A stretch of 64,000 bases of DNA from an actinobacterium acMicro-4 (GTDB lineage Bacteria > Actinomycetota > Actinomycetes > Actinomycetales > Microbacteriaceae), in contig JNSD01000002.1 of assembly GCA_000754445.1 (NCBI GenBank), positions 124,001-188,000 on the forward strand. The letters run 5' to 3'. Shown here piece by piece: positions 32,731 through 42,059 of the stretch. The notes under the pieces are model-generated. The model was given only the letters and a program-made list of their open reading frames with translations. It ran no database searches and was not told where the DNA came from. Within the stretch, counting starts at the first letter, position 1; each line of letters opens with the position of its first letter. A program made the position numbers and the translations under genes.

Positions 32731-33393
32731 CTACTCCTCAGTGTCGTTGGCGGCAACGCGCAATGCCGCAATGTTCTCAGCAGGATTCCCGGCGGAATAC
32801 ACGCTCGAGCCTGCCACAAACGTGTCGGCACCGTGTGCCCGAGCGATGGGAAGCGTGTCGACGGTAATTCCCCCATCGACTTGCACCAGCGCGCTGAGGT
32901 TGTGATCGGCAACGTAGGTCGCAACGGTGTCGAGTTTGGTCATCATCTCCCGGAGGAAGGGCTGCCCACCAGCACCGGGTTCGACCGTCATCACCAGCAC
33001 CATGTCAGCGAGGTGAAACATCGGGAAGTACGGCTCTGCTGCCGTGCCAGGTTTCAGAGCAATTGCCGCACGCGCGCCGGTGTCTTGGATGGCCCGAATG
33101 GTGCCCTCGACGTCCTTGGCGGCCTCAACATGGAAGGTCACCGAATGCGCGCCGATCTCGCCATAACCTGGCGCGAACTTGTCTGGGTTCTCGATCATCA
33201 GGTGAACATCGACGGGAACAGAGGACACCTGGACTATCCGTCTAATCGTCTGGGGCCCAAACGAAATCGCCTCGACAAAATGGTTGTCCATGACATCGCA
33301 GTGCACGCCATCGGCCGAGGAGATTCGGGCTATCTCCGCCTCGAGGTTCACAAAATCAGCAGACAGAATACTGGGGTAGATGCGCAGTGACAC
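32731..33393 (-). CDS. rpe: Ribulose-phosphate 3-epimerase
   Basis: 220 aa; IYPSILSADFVNLEAEI, HCDVMDNHFVEAISFGP, VDVHLMIENP, MTVEPGAGGQPF. Confidence 0.97.
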   Translation of the reverse strand: MSLRIYPSILSADFVNLEAEIARISSADGVHCDVMDNHFVEAISFGPQTIRRIVQVSSVPVDVHLMIENPDKFAPGYGEIGAHSVTFHVEAAKDVEGTIRAIQDTGARAAIALKPGTAAEPYFPMFHLADMVLVMTVEPGAGGQPFLREMMTKLDTVATYVADHNLSALVQVDGGITVDTLPIARAHGADTFVAGSSVYSAGNPAENIAALRVAANDTEE

Positions 33394-33402
33394 CCCCCAA
33401 GC

Positions 33403-34749
33403 TTAGACCGCGACGGGCTTGGCGAGCAGTTGGATAAACATCGCGTCCGTGCCATGTCGGTGCGTCCACAACTGCACGGCAGTGCCCCTCGCGGAGTGAG
33501 GAACCGGAGTTTTGGCGGCACGATCGAGCACACTGGCCGTGTCGATAGCGACAATGTCTGGGTGGGAACCAAGCGCGTGGTCAATAATGGCGGTGGTCTC
33601 CGACACCACGGGTGAGCAGGTGACATAGGCGAGCACTCCCCCGGGTGCCAGCGCTCGCAGACCGGCATCGAGCAACTCGCCCTGCAACACCGTCAACTCG
33701 GCTAGGGACTCTGGCTGCTTGCGCCACCTCGCCTCTGGCCGACGTCGCAGGGCGCCAAGACCTGAGCACGGGGCATCCAAGAGGATTCGGTCGAATTTCC
33801 CAGTGATCTTCCGACTGTCCCCCTCGCGAAGACTCACCACGGCCGAGTTTCGCTGGGACACCGCGCGAATGGAGTCCTGCACGAGTCGCACGCGGTGGGG
33901 CATGACCTCAATGGCGGTGACATGGCCGCCAGAGTGCAACGCCGTTGCCGCGAGAAGTGCCGTCTTTCCGCCTGGGCCGGCACACATATCGAGGAACCTT
34001 GTGGCCGGGCCGATAGGCCCCACCGCTATCAGCGCTAGAGCCGCCAGCTGAGAGCCCTCATCCTGGACGCGTGCGGTCCCCTCGGCCACCCTGGGGTCGA
34101 GAGACGGATCGCCACCGGACAAGGTGACGCCCCACGGTGAAAAGCGCGTGTGCTGATCTGCATCACCCGGTTCGCTGAGACCCGGTAGGCAGGCAAGACA
34201 CACCATAGGTGGCTGGTTGTTGGCCTCGAGGGCAGCGGCGAGTTCCGCCTTGGAGCCGGACTCCTCGAGGGCCGTTTCGATCTCCCTCGCAATCCACACC
34301 GGGTGCGAGTGCTCAGAGGTCTCTGAGGCCTCTATTTCGCCCAGCCAGTGCTCGATTGACTCGCGAGTAACAGAGCGAAGAATGCCGTTGATGAAACCAG
34401 ATGCGCGAGAAAGCCCGGTCGACTTGGCGAAGTTAACACTCTCATCGACTGCAGCGTGGCCGGGAACACGGAGAAAAAGAAGTTGATAGACCCCGAGTCT
34501 CAGGACCTCGAGAACCTCCTGGTCGATCTCGGTGGTGGGTCGCTTGGCAACCTGCGCAATCACTGTGTCGAGCTCACCCTGGCGGCGCAGGCTGCCGTAG
34601 ACAAGCTCTGTGACAAACCCGCGGTCTCTGGAATCCAAACCAGAAGCGGCCAACGCTCGTGGTAGCGCGATATTGGCGTAGGCACCGCCGTGGGTCACAT
34701 CAGCCAGGACCTCGAGTGCTAGACGCCGGGTGTCACTTCCCCGCGACAT
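33403..34749 (-). CDS. rsmB: 16S rRNA (cytosine-967-C5) methyltransferase, RsmB family with NusB-like N-domain
   Basis: 448 aa; NusB-like N-terminus, DMCAGPGGKTALLAA, LLDAPCSGLGALRRRPEARWR, YVTCSPVVSET. Confidence 0.95.
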   Translation of the reverse strand: MSRGSDTRRLALEVLADVTHGGAYANIALPRALAASGLDSRDRGFVTELVYGSLRRQGELDTVIAQVAKRPTTEIDQEVLEVLRLGVYQLLFLRVPGHAAVDESVNFAKSTGLSRASGFINGILRSVTRESIEHWLGEIEASETSEHSHPVWIAREIETALEESGSKAELAAALEANNQPPMVCLACLPGLSEPGDADQHTRFSPWGVTLSGGDPSLDPRVAEGTARVQDEGSQLAALALIAVGPIGPATRFLDMCAGPGGKTALLAATALHSGGHVTAIEVMPHRVRLVQDSIRAVSQRNSAVVSLREGDSRKITGKFDRILLDAPCSGLGALRRRPEARWRKQPESLAELTVLQGELLDAGLRALAPGGVLAYVTCSPVVSETTAIIDHALGSHPDIVAIDTASVLDRAAKTPVPHSARGTAVQLWTHRHGTDAMFIQLLAKPVAV

Positions 34750-35662
34750 CTATGCGCACTCCTTCTGGTAGCCCCCGGAACCAGTCGGCGGCCATCATCG
34801 GCTTTTTGCCCGCTGGGTGCACGCGCTCCAGAACGAGGGGCTTACTTCCTGTTCCCACCAGAATGCCCAGCGGAGTCTTCACCAGCTCCCCAGGCTCGAG
34901 TGGGTGAAAATCGGGGTCAACCCAACCGGAGAGGACCTTGACCACGGTTCCGTTGTCCTTCCTCACCACGTAGGCGCCTGGCTCCGGTGTCATCGCTCGG
35001 AAGTGCTGGTAGAGCTCGGTGGCGTCCATTCGCAGGTCTAAGTGCCCAAAACCAGGGGGAAACTTTGGTGCATAGGTGGGCTCACCAATCTGCCAAGTGA
35101 CAGAGGCCGACGCGGGATCGCCCTGGGCCAGAAAATCAAGCACCAACCCAGGGGCGATCAGTGAGAGCTTGTGCAAGAGCGTTCCGGAAGTGTCGTAGGG
35201 ACTGATGGGGTGGGCAAGAGCAGCACCCACCGGCCCCGCATCGAGTGCTTCCACGATGCGAAAAAGAGTGATGCCGGTCTCCGTATCGCCGGCAAGAATT
35301 GCCCTCTGAACCGGGGCTGCCCCCCGCCAGCGTGGCAACAACGAGAAGTGAACGTTCCACCAGCCACCGGGCACAGAGTCAAGCGCTCTGCCATCAAGAA
35401 TTCGACCGTAGGCCACGACAATCGCGACATCGGGAGAAAATTCTGCCACCGCCGCGGTCACCTCGGCCGAACTCTCCGGCGTCCTCACTTGCAGCCCGTG
35501 CTCACGGGCCCACGCACCAACGGCAGTTTCGACCAGGACCTGCCTACGTCCTACCGGCGCGGGCGGCTGGGTAAGCACCCCGACCACAGTGTCGGTACTC
35601 TCATGAAGGGCCCGCACGGTGGGAACCGCCGCATCAGGGCTACCGGCAAAGAGGACCTTCAT
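34733..35662 (-). CDS. fmt: Methionyl-tRNA formyltransferase
   Basis: MKVLFAGSPDAAVPTVRAL start, VVAYGRIL, NVHFSLLPRWRGAAPVQRAILAGD, SPYDTSGTL. The ORF extends to 35680; ATG 35662 is the likely start. Confidence 0.96.
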   Translation of the reverse strand: MKVLFAGSPDAAVPTVRALHESTDTVVGVLTQPPAPVGRRQVLVETAVGAWAREHGLQVRTPESSAEVTAAVAEFSPDVAIVVAYGRILDGRALDSVPGGWWNVHFSLLPRWRGAAPVQRAILAGDTETGITLFRIVEALDAGPVGAALAHPISPYDTSGTLLHKLSLIAPGLVLDFLAQGDPASASVTWQIGEPTYAPKFPPGFGHLDLRMDATELYQHFRAMTPEPGAYVVRKDNGTVVKVLSGWVDPDFHPLEPGELVKTPLGILVGTGSKPLVLERVHPAGKKPMMAADWFRGLPEGVRIDVAGK

Positions 35663-35695
35663 CCCAGTGAGCCTATCCATCCGGGCACCCTCTGG

Positions 35696-37657
35696 TTACT
35701 CAGACCCAGCAAACTCGTCGAGCTGCCCGGTGTCATCGACAACGATGCGAACCCGGTCGGGAACGCCCCGGCGTTGGCGGGAAATGTGGCCGAGGTGAAC
35801 TGCCCGCAGTTCAGCTGTCACTCGGTCACCAATCGCGTAAGGGAATCGAATGATGATGCGGCCGCCTCCTTCGCCCATTGCGACGGGACCGAGCACGTCC
35901 ACCGAGGCGTCGAGGGACGAAATGCGCGAAGCAATGTCCGTTAGTGCAGCAGACGGACCACTCACGCTAGCCAACCGGATGCTCGGTGGCAGGCGCAGGG
36001 CTTCCCGCTCCCGCAGTTCAGCGTTCATCAGAGGCCCGTACTTGCCTGAGGCGACAGCCAATGCCGGCTGGCCCTCGACCTCGGTGAGATAGACGGTGCC
36101 CTCCGGGCGCACGAGAGAGAGTGCATGCTCCCAGTGCGACAGGGTGTCCTCAAGCGCCCCGATACTTTCTCTCGAGAGCATTGCTTGACCGTCCAGAAGC
36201 AGTGCAGCGCGATATCCCCCAACAGCGAGGGGTTCCGAGCCCCTCGTCGCCACAACAATCGCAGGGCTATCGGAAACGGTGTGGACCCTGTGTTGTCCAT
36301 CAGATTGGATGACGGGAACTTTGGGAAACGCTTTGCCAAAGTCGCTGACTGTGCGGCCGATTCCCTGTCCTCGGGGCACCATGACGCTGTGATTGCACGC
36401 TTCACAGCGCCACCTCGCGTACAGGGTCGCGCACCACGCACACGACGGAGGAGCACCGTGGGAACCAATTCGGAGAGGGCCATGGCACCGAGAGCACAGG
36501 CCGCGCTCCCCACACTGCGCGCACGCAAGCGCAGAGGAGTAACCTGCCCGGAACACTTGCACCAGCACCGGACCTTCCCGCAGCGCCTCCGTCGCACCCT
36601 GGTGGGCGATGCCAGGCAAGCGTGCCGGTCGAAGGTCCCGCTCCGCATTGACACTCAGTGCTGTGGGCACAACCTGTGGCCTCTGTGCCTTCCTGGGTTC
36701 CACCAGACCGAGGAAACCCATGCTGTGGAGCCGCCAGACGGCCATGCTGGGAGCGAGACCCGCAAAGACAAGCGAGCATTCGGTCTGCTGTTGGCGCACC
36801 AGCGCGACATTGCGGGTGTGCGGATAAGGTGCCAGTGGCTCGCGGTGAGCGTCATCAGCATCGTCAAGGACAACGAGAAGGCGCAGGTTCACCACCGGCG
36901 CATACACGGCATGTCGGTTTCCGATGACGACCACCGGGTTACCGGAGAGGCACCGAAGAAACTCGGTGTATCTCTCCGACCCGACTTTGTCGCTATCCCA
37001 CAGAACAATTCCGTCGTCCGAAATGACCTCCCGCAAGGCCTGATGATGGGCCTCCAGGTCGCGCCAGTCAGGAACAACGATGACGCTGGATCCCCCCGCC
37101 GCGAGAGCCCGTGCCGCAAGCTGTGCGACGACGGTTGCCCCCCGAGGTCTGGGCTCTCCAGCAGGGCTGTGGTCAACCCCCCACGGTGTGGTGAGCGCCC
37201 ACCTGGACCCTGGCGCTACGAGCCCTTCGAGTTCGTCCTCGGAGTACTCCAGAAGACTTTGCATCTCTATCGCCGGCACCGCGGTGGGCTGGCCACGATC
37301 ACGCCAGAGTTTTTCTGCCCGCACGTATCGCGGCGGAATGGCAAGACGCAGGATGTCGGCCGCGTTACCGGCCTGCCGATCGGCAACAGCGCGGGCCAGC
37401 CGCCAAATCTCAGGCGCCAACACAGGCACAGCGGAGACAACATCACCCAGTGGCACAAGCGCCCCGGCGTGGCTCGAGTGCGATGCCACCTCGACCACAA
37501 AGCCGGTGGTGTTCTTCTGGCTGGATCGAAGCGGGACCTTGACCCTAACCCCCGGTGTGACCACCATCCCCTCCGGAATGCTGTAGTCGAAAAGGCGGTC
37601 GAGTTGCGGGAGTCTGCTCTCTAGAACTACCCTCGCGACGCTAGGTTTGGTGCTCAC
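35696..37657 (-). CDS. priA: Primosomal protein N' (PriA-like, ATPase motifs apparently degenerate)
   Basis: 653 aa; N-terminal PriA 3'-binding domain ([13 protein letters not shown]-like), paired zinc cysteines CAQCG..CSRC..CAWC..CEAC; position between metK and fmt. Confidence 0.88.
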   Translation of the reverse strand: MSTKPSVARVVLESRLPQLDRLFDYSIPEGMVVTPGVRVKVPLRSSQKNTTGFVVEVASHSSHAGALVPLGDVVSAVPVLAPEIWRLARAVADRQAGNAADILRLAIPPRYVRAEKLWRDRGQPTAVPAIEMQSLLEYSEDELEGLVAPGSRWALTTPWGVDHSPAGEPRPRGATVVAQLAARALAAGGSSVIVVPDWRDLEAHHQALREVISDDGIVLWDSDKVGSERYTEFLRCLSGNPVVVIGNRHAVYAPVVNLRLLVVLDDADDAHREPLAPYPHTRNVALVRQQQTECSLVFAGLAPSMAVWRLHSMGFLGLVEPRKAQRPQVVPTALSVNAERDLRPARLPGIAHQGATEALREGPVLVQVFRAGYSSALACAQCGERGLCSRCHGPLRIGSHGAPPSCAWCATLYARWRCEACNHSVMVPRGQGIGRTVSDFGKAFPKVPVIQSDGQHRVHTVSDSPAIVVATRGSEPLAVGGYRAALLLDGQAMLSRESIGALEDTLSHWEHALSLVRPEGTVYLTEVEGQPALAVASGKYGPLMNAELREREALRLPPSIRLASVSGPSAALTDIASRISSLDASVDVLGPVAMGEGGGRIIIRFPYAIGDRVTAELRAVHLGHISRQRRGVPDRVRIVVDDTGQLDEFAGSE

Positions 37658-38838
37658 AATCCACTAGCTTGGCGCAACTCCTCAGTTCGGTTAAGTCGCT
37701 CCCACGGAAAGTCCTGGTCGGTGCGACCAAAGTGACCGTAAGCAGCTGTTGGCAAAAAGGGGGTCGTGAGCAAATCAAGCGCCTCAATGATGGCCTGTGG
37801 TCGAAGATCGAAGACATCGTCGATGGCCTTCTCGATGATCGCGGGATCGACCTTCTCCGTACCAAATGTCTCCACGAAGATACTCACGGGGTGGGCAGTA
37901 CCAATGGCGTAAGACACCTGGATTTCAACAGTGTCGGCAAGTCCTGCCGCGACCACATTCTTTGCAACCCAGCGCAGGGCGTAGGCAGCGGAGCGGTCAA
38001 CCTTGGTGGGGTCTTTTCCACTAAACGCTCCACCTCCGTGACGAGCAGCGCCACCGTAGGTGTCGACAATGATTTTCCGCCCGGTGAGGCCCGCATCGCC
38101 GTCAGGACCGCCGGTGACAAAGAGACCCGAGGGGTTGATGAGATAGCGCGTGTGGGACGAATCGAGGCCCAGGGGTTCGATAATCGGAGTGATCACGTAC
38201 GTTTTGAGATCTGCCTCAATCTGTTCCCTCATCACTCCTGGGTCATGCTGGGTAGAAATGACGACGGTGTTCAACTCAACGGGCTTCCCGCCCTCATAGC
38301 CGATAGTCACCTGGGTCTTTCCATCGGGCCGGAGATAGTCAATGAGTCCGGTTTTACGAGCGATGGAGAGACCCTGCGCCAGGCGGTGAGCGAGCCACAA
38401 GGGCATCGGCATCAAGGCATCTGTCTCGCGTGTGGCGTACCCGAACATGATTCCTTGGTCACCAGCACCCAGTGCATCGTAGGGGTCGGTGGAGGAACCC
38501 TCACGCGCTTCGAGAGATTGGTTGACGCCGTGGGCAATATCGGGTGATTGCTGGCCGAGTGAGAGATGCCAGTCAAAACCATCGGCATCGATACCAAACG
38601 CCTGCTCCGTGTAACCAATGGAGCGCACGAGGTCACGCACGACCTTCTCGACATCCACTGTTGCAGAGGAGGTGACCTCGCCGGCCACGTGAATCATGTT
38701 TCCAGCGCTCAGAGACTCGATGGCGCAACGCGACCCTCGGTCCCCTGCAAGAAACGCATCGAGAAGTGCGTCGCTGATTTGGTCGCACATTTTGTCGGGG
38801 TGACCTTCGGTCACTGATTCGGAGGAGAAATAACGCAT
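37654..38838 (-). CDS. metK: S-adenosylmethionine synthase
   Basis: 394 aa; [60 protein letters not shown]. Confidence 0.98.
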   Translation of the reverse strand: MRYFSSESVTEGHPDKMCDQISDALLDAFLAGDRGSRCAIESLSAGNMIHVAGEVTSSATVDVEKVVRDLVRSIGYTEQAFGIDADGFDWHLSLGQQSPDIAHGVNQSLEAREGSSTDPYDALGAGDQGIMFGYATRETDALMPMPLWLAHRLAQGLSIARKTGLIDYLRPDGKTQVTIGYEGGKPVELNTVVISTQHDPGVMREQIEADLKTYVITPIIEPLGLDSSHTRYLINPSGLFVTGGPDGDAGLTGRKIIVDTYGGAARHGGGAFSGKDPTKVDRSAAYALRWVAKNVVAAGLADTVEIQVSYAIGTAHPVSIFVETFGTEKVDPAIIEKAIDDVFDLRPQAIIEALDLLTTPFLPTAAYGHFGRTDQDFPWERLNRTEELRQASGL

Positions 38839-38847
38839 GAGCCCTAC

Positions 38848-40062
38848 CTATCGGTCTTGCAGAGCCTCCACAAGGCGCTCTGCGATGGAAGTTTTCGTTC
38901 CTTCGACCAACAATGACTGCGGGCTCGCGTTAAAAAAGATTGTCACTGCCGTTTCGACGTCCCCGAATCCTACCGCCTCACCCACCGTGTTGAGAAGAAT
39001 GACGTCCGCGTTCTTTGACGCAAGCTTTGCGCGGGCGCTAGCCTCTCGCTCTGACGCCTTGGAGGCTGTCTCGGCGGCGAACCCCACGAGGAGCTGACCG
39101 GGGCCCTTCACGGCCCCCAGTTCCGCGAGGATGTCTGGTGCCCGCACCAGGACTGGCGCCCAGGTCTCACCGATATCCCGCTTAGCGATTTTCGTATCGG
39201 AGACAGTTTCTGGAACCCAATCGGCGACCGCTGCAGCCATGATGATGACATCGGAATCTGGGGCGTGAGAGACCATGGCATCCCTCATCTGAGCTGCTGT
39301 GCCAGCCGAGATGCCGACGACTCCCGCCGGTAGGGGAACTTCCAGGTGGGCATGTACCAGAGTGACTGAGGCTCCGCGCTGGATGGCCGCGCGAGCAAGT
39401 GCAACGCCCATAACTCCGGTGGATCTATTACCAATAAACCGCACCGGGTCGATGGCCTCGCGCGTGCCACCAGCGGAAATCAGAACTCTTCGCCCCGACC
39501 ACGACTGATCTCCCAGCAGGCCAAACGCACGCTCCGCGATATCTAGGGGCTCTGCCATTCGGCCAACACCACTGTCGCCTCCCGTGAGTTCCCCAGTGAT
39601 GGGACCAATCAGGTGGACGCCGCGATCGCTGAGCGTGGCGACGTTGTGTTGGACTGCCGGGTTGTCCCACATTTCCGTGTGCATGGCTGGGGCCACCAAG
39701 AGCGGAGCCTTGCTCGCCAGGACCGTTGTGCCGAGCAGGTCAGCTGCAAACCCACCGGCTAGTTGGGCAAGCGCGTGTGCGGTCGCAGGAGCAATGACCA
39801 CCAGATCGGCTCGCTGGCCAAGCGCGACGTGTCGAACCTCGGCCACCCCGTCAAACAATCCTGGCTGAACAGGGTTTCTGGAAATAGCCTCCCAGGTCGC
39901 AACACCCACAAATCTCAGTGCTGACGCTGTGGGAATCACTGTCACATCCGCGCCGCGCCGGACGAGCTCACGAACCAGCGTCACCGACTTATATGCGGCA
40001 ATGCCGCCAGTCACCCCCACAACGATGACAGGGGGGTTTCTCGCCTGATCGGCGTCTACCAT
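38848..40062 (-). CDS. coaBC: Bifunctional phosphopantothenoylcysteine decarboxylase / phosphopantothenate-cysteine ligase
   Basis: 404 aa; VGVTGGIAAYKSVTLVRELVRRGADV, APAMHTEMWDNPAVQ, ISAGGTREAIDPVRFIGNRSTG. Confidence 0.97.
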   Translation of the reverse strand: MVDADQARNPPVIVVGVTGGIAAYKSVTLVRELVRRGADVTVIPTASALRFVGVATWEAISRNPVQPGLFDGVAEVRHVALGQRADLVVIAPATAHALAQLAGGFAADLLGTTVLASKAPLLVAPAMHTEMWDNPAVQHNVATLSDRGVHLIGPITGELTGGDSGVGRMAEPLDIAERAFGLLGDQSWSGRRVLISAGGTREAIDPVRFIGNRSTGVMGVALARAAIQRGASVTLVHAHLEVPLPAGVVGISAGTAAQMRDAMVSHAPDSDVIIMAAAVADWVPETVSDTKIAKRDIGETWAPVLVRAPDILAELGAVKGPGQLLVGFAAETASKASEREASARAKLASKNADVILLNTVGEAVGFGDVETAVTIFFNASPQSLLVEGTKTSIAERLVEALQDR

Positions 40063-40066
40063 GGAC

Positions 40067-40324
40067 TCAGTCAGTCGCGCGGTGGAGAACGAGCTTGCCC
40101 TCGTTTATTTCACGAAGGGCAATGCTGAGGGACTTTTCGTCCATGGTCGAGGGGACCAGTGGCCCGACGTGGTCGTAAAGGTTTCCATCACCGAGGTCGG
40201 AGTAGTACTCATTGATTTGCCGCGCGCGCTTGGATGCGAAGATGACCAGCTGATACTTCGAGTCAACGGTGGTCAACAGTTCATCGATGGGGGGCCTAAT
40301 GATTCCGTCGCGGTGCAGGGACAT
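40067..40324 (-). CDS. rpoZ: DNA-directed RNA polymerase omega subunit
   Basis: 85 aa from ATG 40324: [44 protein letters not shown]...; downstream of gmk. Confidence 0.93.
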   Translation of the reverse strand: MSLHRDGIIRPPIDELLTTVDSKYQLVIFASKRARQINEYYSDLGDGNLYDHVGPLVPSTMDEKSLSIALREINEGKLVLHRATD

Positions 40325-40326
40325 GC

Positions 40327-41235
40327 TTACTCCTTGTTGGGCGCCTTCGAAGTCGACGCGAGAACTAAGTCTACGATGCTTTGCGCGGCAACGTCCACGC
40401 TCTCGTTCACCACGACGTAATCGCACTCCCCCGATGCGGCGAGCTCCGCTCGAGCGGTGGCGAGACGAACAGCGCGTTCAGACTCGTCTTCGGTCCCTCG
40501 GCTAGCCAACCTGCGCTCGAGTTCATCGAAAGTTGGCGGGGCAACAAAAACGCTGAGCGCACTCTTCATGGCCCGCTTCACCTGCCTGGCACCCTGGATG
40601 TCGATTTCAAGAATGACGTGGCGCCCGGCATCCATGTGCGCCTCTACGGCTTCTCGCGGTGTGCCATACCTGTGCAGACGGTGGACGCTCGCCCACTCCA
40701 AGAGCTCACCATCGCGAATCAACTGATCAAAGCGTTGGTCATCAACGAAGAAGTAGTGCACACCCTCGACTTCACCCGACCGGGGCGCCCTGGTGGTTGC
40801 GGAGACGCTCACGACGAACTGCGGGTGCTTTTTAGTGATTGAGGACACAATCGTGCCTTTACCAACCCCAGAAGGTCCCACAAGGATGACAAGTTTGCCT
40901 CTGTCATGGGAGAAGTAGCGACGATAGAGACAGACCACGTCCCGCCGAAGCCTGGCCCGCTGACGAACTCGTAGCCCACCAAGAGTCGCCCGCGGGCTAA
41001 TCCCCACGCCATCGAGCAGTCGCTGGGCCTTGGTCACGCCGAAGCCTGGAATCGAGCGCAGAAACCACTCAACCCTCAGACCAGCGAGGACCGGATCGCA
41101 CTGTGGCTCTCCCGCTCGATCGAACAACTCGATGATGGAGTGCTGTCCCCGTGAAATCTCGCTCTTGAGTTGCGCACGTTGCGTGCGCAGGAGCGCCCCT
41201 TTGGCCGACAGAGCTGCAGCGTCAAAATCTCTCAC
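40327..41235 (-). CDS. gmk: Fusion: actinobacterial integration host factor (mIHF) domain + guanylate kinase
   Basis: 302 aa in one frame. Residues ~1-105 match mIHF ([28 protein letters not shown]...[35 protein letters not shown]); residues ~113-302 are Gmk ([16 protein letters not shown]...[21 protein letters not shown]...YGTPREAVE). Confidence 0.93.
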   Translation of the reverse strand: MRDFDAAALSAKGALLRTQRAQLKSEISRGQHSIIELFDRAGEPQCDPVLAGLRVEWFLRSIPGFGVTKAQRLLDGVGISPRATLGGLRVRQRARLRRDVVCLYRRYFSHDRGKLVILVGPSGVGKGTIVSSITKKHPQFVVSVSATTRAPRSGEVEGVHYFFVDDQRFDQLIRDGELLEWASVHRLHRYGTPREAVEAHMDAGRHVILEIDIQGARQVKRAMKSALSVFVAPPTFDELERRLASRGTEDESERAVRLATARAELAASGECDYVVVNESVDVAAQSIVDLVLASTSKAPNKE

Positions 41236-42059
41236 GCAGACGCCACCTCCGCGAGCGCGCCATCGATGGCATGGACGAGCCCCTCAGGGCCCGCAGAGAG
41301 CACAGAGCGCGCGGCCACCGGAAGGAGGTGCCTGGAGCCAGCGAAATCATCACGCGCGGAGCTGAGTGCGGCCCCTTGAGCGCCATAGCCTGGAGCAAGC
41401 ACAGGCATGCCGGGCAACGCTGCCATGTCAACGCCGAGAGCCCCCGCGTCAACGGTCGCGCCAACGACAACTCCATAGCTCTCTGGAGGAAAGCCTCGCT
41501 GGGATGCCCACACGTGGAGATCGTGTACTACTCCACCGGCAACCGTGTGTCCGTCATCACGGCGGGCACTTTGAGTCACCCTAGCCTCCGGGTTGGATGT
41601 CGCTGCAAGGACAAAAACACCCTTGTTGTGGTCGTGTGCGCGCTCAAGCGCAGGTTCTAGCGCACCAAGCCCCTGGTAGGGCACCAGAGTGAGTGCGTCC
41701 ACCTCGAAGTCTGAGCCTGGGCGCAGCCACGCGTCGGCGTAGCCCTCCATCGTTGACCCGATGTCACCGCGCTTGGCATCGCCAATAACCAGGAGCCCAG
41801 CTTCGCGGAGTGACCCCAGCAGTGATGCAAGAGCTTTCATTCCGTCAACGCCACACCGTTCAAAAAGAGCAACCTGCGGCTTGACCACCGTGGCACCCGA
41901 GGACGCCACCAGGTCACCTACCAGAGCTGTCCATCGATTAAGCCCCTCGGGTGTGTCACTGAAGCCCCAAGCCTCCATGAGAGCCGGGTGAGGATCAATG
42001 CCCACACAGAGTGCCGGACCAGATGCGGTCAGCGCGTGAAGCCGGGAGGCATAGGTCAT
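41232..42059 (-). CDS. pyrF: Orotidine 5'-phosphate decarboxylase (PyrF type 2)
   Basis: 275 aa; [47 protein letters not shown]. Confidence 0.96.
   Translation of the reverse strand: MTYASRLHALTASGPALCVGIDPHPALMEAWGFSDTPEGLNRWTALVGDLVASSGATVVKPQVALFERCGVDGMKALASLLGSLREAGLLVIGDAKRGDIGSTMEGYADAWLRPGSDFEVDALTLVPYQGLGALEPALERAHDHNKGVFVLAATSNPEARVTQSARRDDGHTVAGGVVHDLHVWASQRGFPPESYGVVVGATVDAGALGVDMAALPGMPVLAPGYGAQGAALSSARDDFAGSRHLLPVAARSVLSAGPEGLVHAIDGALAEVASA

Noticed and set aside
36125-37624. 499-aa plus-strand ORF antisense to priA
   Set aside because: Shadow ORF of high-GC coding DNA; low-complexity Arg/Pro/His-rich translation with no domain signal, while the minus strand encodes a clear PriA with zinc motifs.
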